DNA of 43,906 nt. Origin: Gammaproteobacteria bacterium UBA7310. Its GTDB lineage: Bacteria > Pseudomonadota > Gammaproteobacteria > Pseudomonadales > Ketobacteraceae. The position numbers were made by a program, and so were the translations under genes. The stretch covers positions 1 through 43,906 of the forward strand of contig DKQK01000020.1 in the NCBI GenBank assembly GCA_002471665.1, given 5' to 3'. Positions 9,786-17,804 of the stretch are shown here, piece by piece (within the stretch, counting starts at the first letter, position 1; each line of letters starts with the position of its first letter). Under the pieces are notes generated by a model. The model was not told where the DNA came from, did not search any database, and saw only the letters and a list, made by a program, of their open reading frames with translations.

Positions 9786-10457
9786 TCAAGCAGGGGCAGC
9801 CGCTCCGCTTTCCAGCCGCTTAAGGACCGTGTCGCACTGGTGCTCGCCGAACTGGATCAGCTTCTGCTCTGCCCCATCCACATCGCGTTCCAATATGCAG
9901 GCCATCAGTTCGCGGAAAAACATCATGGAAGCATCGATCTCGGCCTGATCCAGATTGATGGCGAAGTAATAAGTACGGCGCACGGCAGGCTGCAGATCCT
10001 CCAGCATATCTTCCAGGTAGGGGTTATCCACGAAGCGATAGGCCATACGGGCAAAATTGAAGGTGGCATCGTAAAACTTCATGACCTGCCCGTTGGCCAC
10101 ATAGCCTTCCATCAGCTGCAGCAGCTCAAGGAACGGGTCCAGCTCACCCTCTTGCCAGTTCTGTGTGGCCCGACGGCAGAGTTGCCCGATCAAAAGTATG
10201 TTCATTTCATAAACATCACGGACGTGCTTAGGGGTCATCTCAGAGACCACTGCCCCCTTTCTTGGCACGATATCGATCAGATAACGGCGGGCCAGGATCA
10301 GATAGGCTTCACGCACAGAGCCACGGCTGACATTCAGTTCATTGGCGACGCGGAGTTCCTGAATTCGGTCACCGGATTTTAACTCCCCAGTGATAATCAG
10401 TTGACCAAGATGTTGAGCAATCTGCTCGGAAAGGCTGTCTGGCGCTTTAAAGCTCAT
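9786..10457 (-). CDS. GntR-family regulator with FCD domain
   Basis: A 223-residue transcription factor of the FadR/FCD branch. The N-terminal winged helix covers about residues 8-70, with the DNA-reading helix in LNVSRGSVREAYLILARR; the rest is an all-helical effector domain. The ligand is unknown. I chose ATG 10455-10457 (MSFKAPDSLSEQ), where the family normally begins; upstream Met codons at 10505 and 10556 exist but have no ribosome site, and a TATAAT hexamer on the minus strand at 10493-10488 would put the transcript start after them. It is divergent from the AdeT-like solute-binding gene, so that gene is a natural target candidate, which is inference. Confidence 0.88.
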   Translation of the reverse strand: MSFKAPDSLSEQIAQHLGQLIITGELKSGDRIQELRVANELNVSRGSVREAYLILARRYLIDIVPRKGAVVSEMTPKHVRDVYEMNILLIGQLCRRATQNWQEGELDPFLELLQLMEGYVANGQVMKFYDATFNFARMAYRFVDNPYLEDMLEDLQPAVRRTYYFAINLDQAEIDASMMFFRELMACILERDVDGAEQKLIQFGEHQCDTVLKRLESGAAAPA

Positions 10458-10487
10458 GTTAGAGAGGCTACTTCTTGTATTGTGTGT

Positions 10488-10493
10488 ATTATA
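10488..10493 (-). promoter_or_regulatory. possible -10 box of the GntR gene
   Basis: On the minus strand a perfect TATAAT stands about 30 bases before the chosen ATG. The -35 region is weak (TGCGCA at 17-base spacing). The hexamer lies in an alternating stretch (TATAATACACACAATACA), where an autoregulatory operator could sit. Only the hexamer itself is clear. Confidence 0.35.
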
Positions 10494-10578
10494 TCCATTG
10501 AGCATGTCGTTGCGCATGCCAGCGTGGAGTTTCCGCATTGCCACCAACCCCGTCAAGTTTTTCTACAGCAAACCACTC

Positions 10579-10599
10579 AACCAGGGATTACCCCTGGTT
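10579..10599. repeat. 8-base inverted repeat between divergent genes
   Basis: AACCAGGG at 10579-10586 and CCCTGGTT at 10592-10599 form a perfect palindrome with a 5-base centre (ATTAC). It lies in the 338-base gap (10458-10795) between the GntR regulator and the AdeT-like gene, the only gap over 300 bases in the window. The size fits a dimeric operator. No T-run follows on either strand, so it is unlikely to be a terminator. The rest of the gap is AT-rich and holds no credible gene. Confidence 0.5.
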
Positions 10600-10740
10600 C
10601 AACCCATGCATTGTCCAACAATCATACAAATACTGCAAAATATTCATTTATGTTCTTAATTCACTAAGAAAAACAACCGAATATGATCATACTTCAGGCC
10701 AATTCATAGCCCCTGGAAGTATGGTATACCTTACTTTTCT

Positions 10741-10777
10741 GCCCGAAAATGGGGTTTCTTACACCGGCGGGCTTTTT
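10741..10777 (+). other. terminator-like hairpin in leader of AdeT-like gene
   Basis: GCCCG at 10741-10745 can pair with CGGGC at 10768-10772, followed at once by TTTTT at 10773-10777, ending 18 bases before the ATG. The stem is only five pairs and the loop 22 bases, so it is a weak candidate for an attenuator. Confidence 0.25.
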
Positions 10778-10795
10778 ATCAAGAGGGAATCTAGC

Positions 10796-11809
10796 ATGCT
10801 GACCAATATAAGAAGATTAATGTTGCTGGCGATTACGGTACTGGTGCTGCCGGTGCAGGCCAGTGATTATATCAAGCGCACCGTCTGTGTCTGGGATATT
10901 GTGGGCCGCGGCGGCCCCATCGCGCAGGCGGTAGAGGAATTCAATCTGGAAGCCATCAAATGGGGGGTGGAATTTGATCTGGTGGTCAATTCCAGCGAAA
11001 AGATCATCGTGGAACAGTTCCGCTCCAAACAATGCGATGCAGCGTTTCTCTCTGAGCTGCGCATTCGAAATTTCGTCAAATTCACCGGTTCATTGTATGC
11101 CGTCGGAGCCATGCCCGAGCGCCGCCACCTGGAGCTGATGTATCAGTTACTGGCCTCACCACAAATGGCCGACAAAATGCGCGTGGGCCCGTTTGAAATC
11201 GCCGGCATAGCACCCGCCGGTGAAGTCTATGTGTTCGTGCGGGATAAAAGCATCAACAGCCTGGACAAAGCCGTGGGGCGCAAGATCGCAGTATTGGGTG
11301 ACGACGTTTACCAACAGCAAATGGTCGAGCTGATCGGCGGCACACCCATCAGCGTCACCGAAGCCACCGCCGGCAGCATGTTCAATAACGGCGCCGTGGA
11401 TGTGATGCCAGCGCCGGCTGTGGCCTACAATCCGCTGGAACTCTACAAAGGCCTGGAGCCCAAAGGCGGCATCATTGATTATCCGCTGGCGCAGATTTCC
11501 GGTCAGTTGATCATCTGGCATGAGCGCTTTCCCGAAGGATTCGGGCAAAAATCCCGTGAATATCACTTCGCGCAATTTGATCGCATCATGAAAGAGGTGG
11601 AATCAGCCGCCAAGGCCATTGATCCCAAATGGTGGGTAAACATCCCTGATGCAGACAAAGCCAACTATGAAAAATTGATGGAGGATGTGCGCATTGAAGC
11701 CGTGAAAGCCGATTACTGGGATGGTGAGATGATCAAGCTGCAGCGCCGGGTTCGCTGCAAGTTCGATCCCACCCGGGCGGAATGCGCCAAACCCCGTGAC
11801 GTTCTTTAA
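10796..11809 (+). CDS. periplasmic solute-binding-like protein, AdeT1/2 type
   Basis: A 337-residue exported protein. The signal peptide (MLTNIRRLMLLAITVLVLPVQAS) should be cut near residue 23. The mature part has the two-lobed substrate-binding look, with TVCVWDIVGRGGP at its start, and resembles the proteins annotated as putative solute-binding protein or AdeT1/2; no member has a well proved ligand known to me. The ATG at 10796 is backed by AAGAGGG nine bases upstream; an in-frame run upstream to 10538 lacks any coding look. It is divergent from the GntR regulator and converges on ccmE with a 31-base gap. No permease genes adjoin it, so a transport partner is missing here. Confidence 0.8.
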   Translation: MLTNIRRLMLLAITVLVLPVQASDYIKRTVCVWDIVGRGGPIAQAVEEFNLEAIKWGVEFDLVVNSSEKIIVEQFRSKQCDAAFLSELRIRNFVKFTGSLYAVGAMPERRHLELMYQLLASPQMADKMRVGPFEIAGIAPAGEVYVFVRDKSINSLDKAVGRKIAVLGDDVYQQQMVELIGGTPISVTEATAGSMFNNGAVDVMPAPAVAYNPLELYKGLEPKGGIIDYPLAQISGQLIIWHERFPEGFGQKSREYHFAQFDRIMKEVESAAKAIDPKWWVNIPDADKANYEKLMEDVRIEAVKADYWDGEMIKLQRRVRCKFDPTRAECAKPRDVL

Positions 11810-11840
11810 GCAGCAACGCTGATTACTGGGGCGGTTTTGG

Positions 11841-12284
11841 TTATTGGGGTACCTTTTTCGGGTGCCCTGCTTTCTCCAGCGCTTCCTGTACTTCTGGCGG
11901 CACATAATTTTCATCGTGTTTGGCCAGCACTTCGTCTGCCTCCACCAGTGTGCCACTGATCAACTTACCGTTGGCGATTATGCCCTGCCCCTCCCGAAAC
12001 AGATCCGGCAGAATCCCCGCATAACGCACCGTAATCTGTTCTGCGTTGTCGGTCAGGTCAAAGGTAACCTGTAAATCGTCGCCCCGTTTGACACTGCCGG
12101 GTACCACCAGCCCACCAACACGAATCCGCCGTTCAATGGGCGCCTTGCCTTCCGCAATTTCAGACGGCGTGAAAAACAGGTTGATGTTTTCCCGCAGGGC
12201 AAAGGTAATCAAAGCGGTAGACAGGCCCACTGCTGCCAGCACACCCAGCACAATAATCAATCGTTGTTTACGTTTTCGATTCAT
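11841..12284 (-). CDS. ccmE: heme chaperone CcmE
   Basis: Periplasmic heme chaperone of system I cytochrome c maturation: takes heme released by CcmABCD and passes it to the CcmF/H ligase. The 147-residue protein has a basic N-terminus, one membrane anchor (residues 8-29), an OB-fold domain with RVGGLV and FDLTDN segments, and the heme-binding His in LAKHDENY (H123, Y127). Its ATG overlaps the ccmD stop as ATGA, showing translational coupling. It is the last gene of the group here; ccmF does not follow, since a convergent gene ends 31 bases away. Confidence 0.97.
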   Translation of the reverse strand: MNRKRKQRLIIVLGVLAAVGLSTALITFALRENINLFFTPSEIAEGKAPIERRIRVGGLVVPGSVKRGDDLQVTFDLTDNAEQITVRYAGILPDLFREGQGIIANGKLISGTLVEADEVLAKHDENYVPPEVQEALEKAGHPKKVPQ

Positions 12285-12460
12285 GACTCTGCCTGCTCCC
12301 GCTTGGCCTTACGTTTGATTTCTTCCACCAGCCCTTTGCGCCGTATTATCGGCGCCAGTATATTGGCCACCACCACCAGCAGTGTGATGCCATAGGCAGA
12401 CCATACATAGGGGCCGTGTTTGCCCATTGCCATAAAATCTGCAAAGGTTTCGAATGCCAT
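12281..12460 (-). CDS. ccmD: heme exporter protein CcmD
   Basis: Small membrane protein of 59 residues that stabilises CcmE in the CcmABC complex and helps release holo-CcmE. One membrane segment (about residues 13-37), preceded by GKHGPYVWSAYG, a family hallmark, and followed by a basic tail (RRKGLVEEIKRKAKRE). The ATG at 12458-12460 overlaps the ccmC stop as TGATG; a frame extending to 12490 would add ten residues not expected. The end overlaps ccmE by four bases. Confidence 0.93.
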   Translation of the reverse strand: MAFETFADFMAMGKHGPYVWSAYGITLLVVVANILAPIIRRKGLVEEIKRKAKREQAES

Positions 12461-13206
12461 CAGGATACTCCCACCAGTTTCTTCACCCAACTGCTACGCT
12501 GTTCCCGCGACAGGATTTCACAACGGGTGGACAAGATGACCAACGCCCCAAACAGACAATAGAAGCCGGCAATGCAGGTCAGCAAGGTATACAGCATTTC
12601 CGGATCAATGGCGGAACTGGTCATTCTTATAGACGCCGGCTGGTGCAGGGTGTTCCACCATTCCACTGAATACTTGATAATCGGCAGGTTCACCGCTCCC
12701 ACAATGCTCAACACGGCAGTGGCGCGGGCCGCGGACTGGGCGTTTTCAATGGCGGCGTTGAGCGCCATCACCCCCAGGTACAAAAACAATAATATCAGCA
12801 TGGATGTGAGCCTGGCATCCCACACCCACCAGGTGCCCCAGGTTGGCTTACCCCAGATGGAACCGGTTACCAGGCAGATAAAAGCGAAAGAGGCACCGAT
12901 GGGGGCAACGGACTTGGCCACCATTTCGGCCATCTTCATACGCCATACCAGCACAATGACACCTGCCACGGCCATCATCACATAGCCGGCCATGGCAATG
13001 CTGGCGGCCGGCACATGAATGTATATAACCCGGTAACTGTTGCCTTGATATTTTTCCGGTGGGGCAAAACCCAAACCATAGATCAACCCCGGAATCAGCA
13101 ACAAGACCGACAGGGCCACCAACCAGGGCAGCATTTTTCCGGTTAGATCGTAGAAATACCGGGGTGATCCAAACTTGTGATACAGCCTTTTCAGGTATTC
13201 GAACAC
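12460..13206 (-). CDS. ccmC: heme exporter/handling protein CcmC
   Basis: Six-segment inner-membrane protein (248 residues) that presents heme to CcmE. The tryptophan-rich heme-handling motif WGTWWVWDARLTS starts at about residue 123, and the two periplasmic histidines are in IYIHVPAA and in the WWNTLHQPASI loop. It follows ccmB with a 23-base gap and is coupled to ccmD. Complete and of normal length. Confidence 0.97.
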   Translation of the reverse strand: MFEYLKRLYHKFGSPRYFYDLTGKMLPWLVALSVLLLIPGLIYGLGFAPPEKYQGNSYRVIYIHVPAASIAMAGYVMMAVAGVIVLVWRMKMAEMVAKSVAPIGASFAFICLVTGSIWGKPTWGTWWVWDARLTSMLILLFLYLGVMALNAAIENAQSAARATAVLSIVGAVNLPIIKYSVEWWNTLHQPASIRMTSSAIDPEMLYTLLTCIAGFYCLFGALVILSTRCEILSREQRSSWVKKLVGVS

Positions 13207-13229
13207 AGGAACCTCAAACTCAATTCAAT

Positions 13230-13955
13230 CTACTGACTGGTCACGCTGATGCGTAACGCTGTGCCAATGGCAAAGGGGGCGAAGGTGAGCGTCAAAATCA
13301 GAAACGCCCCCAGGTATGCCAGCTGCCCGGCATAGGGTAAGGTCAGGGACGCTGCTTCCACCGCACTGGTGCCGAAAATCAAAACCGGAATGTACAGAGG
13401 CAGGGCAATCACCGCAATCAATACCCCCCCTTTGCGCAACCCCACGGTCAGCGCTGCACCAATCGCACTGATCATACTGAGCACCGGAGTGCCCAGCAGC
13501 AGACTGTAAAGGGTCACCATGATGGTATCGCCGTCCATAAACAACATGACGCACAACACCGGCGCCACCAGAATCAACGGGACCGCGGTCACCAGCCAGT
13601 GGGCCAACATCTTGCCGAACGCCAGTACAAACAGTGGCTGCGGGCTCAGCAACGCCAGTTCCAGCGAGCCATCATCAAAATCCTGACGAAACAGACTGTC
13701 CACCGACAGCAGCGTGGACAACAGCGCCGCAATCCAGATCACACCAGGGCCGATCTTCTGCAGGGTTGATGGTTCCGGACCAATTCCCAGAGGGAACAGC
13801 GCAATCACCATAACGAAGAAGAACAAGGGATTAACCATGTCGGTACGCTGGCGAAAAGCGATCAGCAGATCCCGCTTCATCACCGCCAACATTCCCGCCC
13901 ACAGGGAAGGAACCTCTTCCACCACCACCTTTTCCGACACTATAGAATCCGCCAT
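13230..13955 (-). CDS. ccmB: heme exporter permease CcmB
   Basis: Membrane subunit (241 residues) of the CcmAB ABC transporter, whose ATP hydrolysis frees holo-CcmE. Six hydrophobic segments are seen, with RQDFDDGSLELALLSPQP, strongly typical of CcmB, at about residues 89-106. Its N-terminus is extended by about 18 residues (MADSIVSEKVVVEEVP) and overlaps the ccmA end by 16 bases; a shorter start at an inner Met (MLAVMKRDLL) is possible. Part of ccmABCDE. Confidence 0.96.
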   Translation of the reverse strand: MADSIVSEKVVVEEVPSLWAGMLAVMKRDLLIAFRQRTDMVNPLFFFVMVIALFPLGIGPEPSTLQKIGPGVIWIAALLSTLLSVDSLFRQDFDDGSLELALLSPQPLFVLAFGKMLAHWLVTAVPLILVAPVLCVMLFMDGDTIMVTLYSLLLGTPVLSMISAIGAALTVGLRKGGVLIAVIALPLYIPVLIFGTSAVEAASLTLPYAGQLAYLGAFLILTLTFAPFAIGTALRISVTSQ

Positions 13956-14599
13956 GTTCCCCTTCCGTGCCCTAACTGCAGTTTACGAAGCGCGGGTAGA
14001 TCCAGGGCGTGGTGCGTTGTGATCAAGACCGAGCCACCGGCTGCAGCATGGCCCTGAATCAGACGCTCCAGCTCGGCCACCCCGCTTCGGTCAATGGCGG
14101 TGAATGGTTCATCCAGCACCCATAAACGGGCCGGTTCGATATACAGGCGCGCCAATGCCACGCGCCGTTTCTGGCCCGCTGAGAGACTGTAAACCGGCAC
14201 ATCCTCAAAGCTGAACAAACCCACTTTGGCCAGGGCCTGCTCGATCTGCGTATCCAGCCCTTTCAATGCCGGTGATACGCCTTTCAGCTGAAGTATCCAG
14301 CGCAGGTTTTCGCGGGGTGAAAGCGAGGACTTCACCCCCGTCAGATGGCCGAAATAGAGCGTTTCACGGCGAAACAGGGTATCGACTTTGTGGCGCGGTG
14401 AGCCTTGCCAGCGAATATCCCCTTCGTAGTCATCAGACAAGCCGCACAAAACACGCAACAAGGTGGTCTTACCACTGCCATTGGGCCCCTCGATCTGCAT
14501 CACCTCCCCCGGCTGCAAGGAGAAATCCAGATCCTGGATCAGAACCCGGTCATCCCGCTCACAAAAAAGGTTTGCCGTCTGCAATAACGCTGTTGCCAC
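13940..14599 (-). CDS. ccmA: heme exporter ATPase CcmA
   Basis: ATP-binding subunit (219 residues) of the CcmAB transporter in cytochrome c maturation. Walker A GPNGSGKTT at 38-46, ABC signature LSAGQKRR at 139-146, Walker B LWVLDEP around 159-165 and a switch histidine in TTHHAL. The start is GTG at 14597-14599 with AGG about ten bases upstream. It is the first gene of the ccm operon; a TATAAT hexamer stands about 46 bases upstream. Confidence 0.97.
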   Translation of the reverse strand: MATALLQTANLFCERDDRVLIQDLDFSLQPGEVMQIEGPNGSGKTTLLRVLCGLSDDYEGDIRWQGSPRHKVDTLFRRETLYFGHLTGVKSSLSPRENLRWILQLKGVSPALKGLDTQIEQALAKVGLFSFEDVPVYSLSAGQKRRVALARLYIEPARLWVLDEPFTAIDRSGVAELERLIQGHAAAGGSVLITTHHALDLPALRKLQLGHGRGTWRIL

Positions 14600-14644
14600 A
14601 AATTCAGCCTAAGGTTTTTTGGTTACCAGTGCTCAAAGCGGCCC

Positions 14645-14674
14645 ATTATAACCAAACTTTGCCCGGCTTGCCGT
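14645..14674 (-). promoter_or_regulatory. candidate promoter of ccmABCDE
   Basis: On the minus strand TATAAT at 14650-14645 is preceded, at 18-base spacing, by ACGGCA (14674-14669; three of six to TTGACA). The -10 is perfect, the -35 poor. The site lies in the 160-base divergent gap between ccmA and the TauE gene and would give a leader of roughly 40 bases. Confidence 0.4.
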
Positions 14675-14759
14675 TATCTATTTGCGCGGGCGGTTTGCAG
14701 AACAGGACACCATCCCCTACCATTGGCTCCCTTTCCTTACCTCACCGCACAGCTTCACC

Positions 14760-15515
14760 ATGGACATAGATGCACTGCATTTGTTCCTGCTGATCGCCTC
14801 CGGCGTCGCAGCGGGTTTTGTGAATACCATTGCCGGCGGTGGCTCCATATTTACCCTGCCTGCCCTGATTCTGCTGGGAATGCCGGCGGATGTGGCCAAT
14901 GGCACCAACCGCGTTGGCGTGGTGATGCAATCCCTGGCTGCCGTACGCGGCTTTGACCGGCACAAAATGCTGGAGCGCGCGGCCGTTGTACCCATTGTGC
15001 TACCCACTATTGGCGGGGCCCTGGTGGGCTCCGCCGTGGCCTCGGTGATTCCGGTGCCGGTGTTGAAACCGGTGCTGCTGGCCACCATGATGGCCATGAC
15101 CCTGCTGATTGTGCTGAAACCCGGCACCATTCCCGATCTTCATGAAACCGCCTTAAGCCCAGGCCAGCGGCCATCGGCATTTGCCTGGCTGTTTCTGGCG
15201 GGCTTGTACGGTGGCTTTGTGCAGGCCGGTGTGGGGTTCATACTGCTCACCGCGCTGGCCGGTGTATTGCGCTACGATCTATTGCGGGCCAATGCCCTGA
15301 AAATGATGTGCACGCTGGTGTTCAGTGTGGTGGCCCTGGCGGTGTTTATTGCGCAAGGGCAAGTGCTCTGGATTCCGGGGTTGATCGTTGGTGCGGGCTC
15401 TATCATCGGGGTGCAGTTGAGCGTCCGCTTCGCCATCAATGCAAAACAAAAGACCCTGAAATGGATCCTGCTGGCGATGGCCATGCTGGTGTGTGTCGCC
15501 GCCCTGCTCAAATAG
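14760..15515 (+). CDS. TauE/SafE family anion exporter
   Basis: A 251-residue inner-membrane protein of the TauE/SafE (DUF81) family, thought to export sulfite, sulfoacetate or related anions. Glycine-rich hydrophobic repeats are seen, beginning GVAAGFVNTIAGGGSIFTLPAL (about 17-38) and the second-half echo FLAGLYGGFVQAGVGF (about 145-160), the typical internal duplication. I chose ATG 14760-14762, which starts just before the first membrane segment; a 26-residue longer frame exists. No ribosome site is evident for either. The substrate is not shown by the context, though cysZ is some 5 kb away. Confidence 0.85.
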   Translation: MDIDALHLFLLIASGVAAGFVNTIAGGGSIFTLPALILLGMPADVANGTNRVGVVMQSLAAVRGFDRHKMLERAAVVPIVLPTIGGALVGSAVASVIPVPVLKPVLLATMMAMTLLIVLKPGTIPDLHETALSPGQRPSAFAWLFLAGLYGGFVQAGVGFILLTALAGVLRYDLLRANALKMMCTLVFSVVALAVFIAQGQVLWIPGLIVGAGSIIGVQLSVRFAINAKQKTLKWILLAMAMLVCVAALLK

Positions 15516-15577
15516 CAAAAACAGGGCAGGAAACCGAACTATACTAGGGTCATGAACCGCATTTTGGTGTCTCGCCC

Positions 15578-17386
15578 ATGATTGACCTGCCGAAAAGCCC
15601 CGGTGGCTCCGGCCAGACCAGCACCTCACCCGTGTCGGAACTGAAGGCGGCGGATCTTGCCCGCCAGCAGGTAAACCAGACCATTCAGGCCGTGGTGCTG
15701 GAAGCCAAACTGGCCCAGGCAAGCGGCAACCATGACAAAGCGGTGTATGAGATCCTGCTGCGCGCCAATGCTGCAGCCGCCAGCTCCCCCCCTCTGGCCA
15801 TGTCGGCCAAAGCCGCACCGGCCGCCGCCCAGCCGCTTACCCAAATCAGCGCCGAAGCCATTAACCAATTACGCCAGGGGCAAACGCTCCTGATCAGAAC
15901 CCATGCCGGTTTCCCCATTGCAGAGGGGACTCAGTTACTGGCTACGGCCTCACCAATCCGCGGCATCGTCATCAACCAGATTCTGCCGGCCAAAGTGGCT
16001 TCCACCATCACTCAGGCACTGCGTCAACTGGTCCCCCAGCAGCAAGGTTTGAATCCATTGTTTCAATTGCTGGAACAGATCAGTGCACGGCCTTTGGAGC
16101 CCGCCCACCGGGGGGCCCTTAATTTACCCGCGCTGACCTCAGCCCTGCTGCAACTACTGCCGAAACCGGAACAACTGAAAACAGCAGAGCAGGTTCGCCA
16201 GGCCATTAACAACAGCGGGCTGTTCCTGGAAAACAAATTTTACCAAGCGGTCCGAAGCAACGTGACGGCGTCTGCCACACCATCACACCCGGGCCATAGC
16301 ACTGCCCTAACATTAGGTGACGGCCTACGACAGTTATCACAACGGGTGATAGACGCCGTGGGCGGGAAAGCCACACCGGCATCTGATGCCTCCCGCCCCA
16401 ACGGCGCAATGGACTTGGGCAATGTGGCAGCCCGTGACCTGAAGCAGGCGCTGCACCACTTGCAAGGCCGCCTGGAACACGCTGAGTCAGCGCTGAAACA
16501 GGCGGCAGCAACAGCCACTAAGCCCGCGCCGAAGCCCGCTGCAAGCGAACCTGGGGCGGGCAAACCACTTGCCGGCAATCCCACTGGCAAAGCCGGACCG
16601 GTGCCGGGCTCGAATGAGGGAGCGGTAACCACCACAGGCACGCCGCTGACCAAAACCGATGCCGGTCAACGGGGTACCACCACCGCTGACACGCGGCCTC
16701 AGCCCCCCGGCTCGACTGCCCCCTTGACCACCCCCCCGATCAAGGCCGACAAAACACCCGGCTACGGTTCTCCCCAAGGCAGCCCCTATTCCGATGCAAG
16801 CAGCAAAACCGCAGTGGAAACCTTTCTGTTACCACCACTGCCCGGCAATATCGCTTTGCAACCGCAGGCCCGTAGCAAGCCCACATCCGGCGGTGACATG
16901 GCCGATGCCCTGGTGTCCGTCTTGCTCAAGCAGGTCAAAGGGGCGCTCAGTCGCATTACCCTGCATCAATTAGCATCCCAACCCCGCAGTCCGGACCCCG
17001 CGGCACCGCAACCGTTACTGAGTTTTGAGCTGCCCGTGTTACACCAGGGCCAGGTGCAGGTGTTTCAATTTGTGATTGAAGAACAAGAGGCCCGCACCGA
17101 GCAAGATGGCAACAACACCGGTAAGCGCTGGGTGGTGCAAATGGCATTTGATATCGAAGGGCTGGGCCCCATGCTGTGTCAGATCAGCATGTTGGGCCGC
17201 AGTGCATCGGTAGCGTTCTGGGCCGAATGGGAAAACACCCTGCAGCACACCCGCAGCCACTTTGAGTACCTGCAAAACGTGTTAACCGACATGGGGCTGC
17301 GGGTAGAAAAACTGCAGGGGCATTTGGGCATGCCCAAATCAGAACAGGCCATACTGCGCAATCAATTGGTGGACATACGCACATGA
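15578..17386 (+). CDS. second FliK-like hook-length control protein
   Basis: A 602-residue protein rich in alanine, proline, glutamine and threonine, of low complexity from about residue 290 to 420, with a C-terminal flagellar hook-length control (Flg_hook-like) domain at about 480-590 (VQMAFDIEGLGPMLCQISMLGR...). FliK proteins measure the hook and switch the export gate from rod/hook to filament substrates by touching FlhB. Here the gene is far from the main fliK and is coupled (ATGA overlap) to a gene for an FlhB C-terminal-domain-like protein. A matching pair exists in some pseudomonads as far as I know. The ATG is kept for lack of a better start; its ribosome site is weak. Confidence 0.8.
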   Translation: MIDLPKSPGGSGQTSTSPVSELKAADLARQQVNQTIQAVVLEAKLAQASGNHDKAVYEILLRANAAAASSPPLAMSAKAAPAAAQPLTQISAEAINQLRQGQTLLIRTHAGFPIAEGTQLLATASPIRGIVINQILPAKVASTITQALRQLVPQQQGLNPLFQLLEQISARPLEPAHRGALNLPALTSALLQLLPKPEQLKTAEQVRQAINNSGLFLENKFYQAVRSNVTASATPSHPGHSTALTLGDGLRQLSQRVIDAVGGKATPASDASRPNGAMDLGNVAARDLKQALHHLQGRLEHAESALKQAAATATKPAPKPAASEPGAGKPLAGNPTGKAGPVPGSNEGAVTTTGTPLTKTDAGQRGTTTADTRPQPPGSTAPLTTPPIKADKTPGYGSPQGSPYSDASSKTAVETFLLPPLPGNIALQPQARSKPTSGGDMADALVSVLLKQVKGALSRITLHQLASQPRSPDPAAPQPLLSFELPVLHQGQVQVFQFVIEEQEARTEQDGNNTGKRWVVQMAFDIEGLGPMLCQISMLGRSASVAFWAEWENTLQHTRSHFEYLQNVLTDMGLRVEKLQGHLGMPKSEQAILRNQLVDIRT

Positions 17387-17727
17387 GTGAAAGGCAATCA
17401 TCCCAGGCGGTGGCCCTGACTTACGATGGTAAAAGCGCACCCTTTGTCAGCGCATCCGGAAGCCAGGAGCTGGCGGAGGAAATCATTCGCATCGCCAGAG
17501 AAAATGAAATTCCCATCTACGAAAATCCGCAACTGGTGGATATTCTGGCGCGCCTGGAAGTGGGCGACGAGATTCCGGAATTACTGTATCGCACCATCGC
17601 CGAAATCATTGCATTCGTTTATATGCTAAAGGGTAAGACACCGGAAGGTTTCGGTGCCCCCACCACCGACAGGATAACACCACGGCTGTCGGAGCCGGGC
17701 TCCGATTCTGAACCTGATGCCAAATAA
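17383..17727 (+). CDS. stand-alone FlhB C-terminal-domain-like protein
   Basis: A 114-residue soluble protein whose residues 8-84 line up with the part of FlhB just after the autocleavage site: QAVALTYDGKSAPFVSAS corresponds to YAVALKYDPKKMLAPILVAKG of the FlhB in this window, and ending in FVYMLK against YVYQLE. It lacks membrane segments and begins right after where N-P-T/S-H would be, so it resembles the released FlhB-CC fragment. It is the EscU/YscU/FlhB-like small export-switch family. Its ATG overlaps the stop of the FliK-like gene, so the two are made together. Probably adjusts substrate switching, an inference. Confidence 0.85.
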   Translation: MSERQSSQAVALTYDGKSAPFVSASGSQELAEEIIRIARENEIPIYENPQLVDILARLEVGDEIPELLYRTIAEIIAFVYMLKGKTPEGFGAPTTDRITPRLSEPGSDSEPDAK

Positions 17728-17740
17728 CACAGTACCCCAT

Positions 17741-17775
17741 AAAAAAAGCGGCGTTGCTTCCTGCCACGCCGCTTT
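17741..17775. terminator. bidirectional intrinsic terminator
   Basis: AAAGCGGCG (17745-17753) and CGCCGCTTT (17767-17775) make a perfect 9-base stem with a 13-base loop between two convergent genes. On the minus strand the stem ends in seven Ts (from the A-run 17741-17747), a strong terminator for the rhodanese-like gene; on the plus strand the tail TTTCTATT is weaker and would end the fliK2/flhB2-like unit. Confidence 0.9.
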
Positions 17776-17804
17776 CTATTCAAGCACCACTCGGTATTGG
17801 CATT

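Noticed and set aside
9779..9801. Hairpin GGCTGCC/GGCAGCC between cysZ and the GntR gene as terminator
   Set aside because: Stem is seven bases, but neither strand has a T-run after it, and it overlaps the GntR stop codon; likely chance or at most weak.
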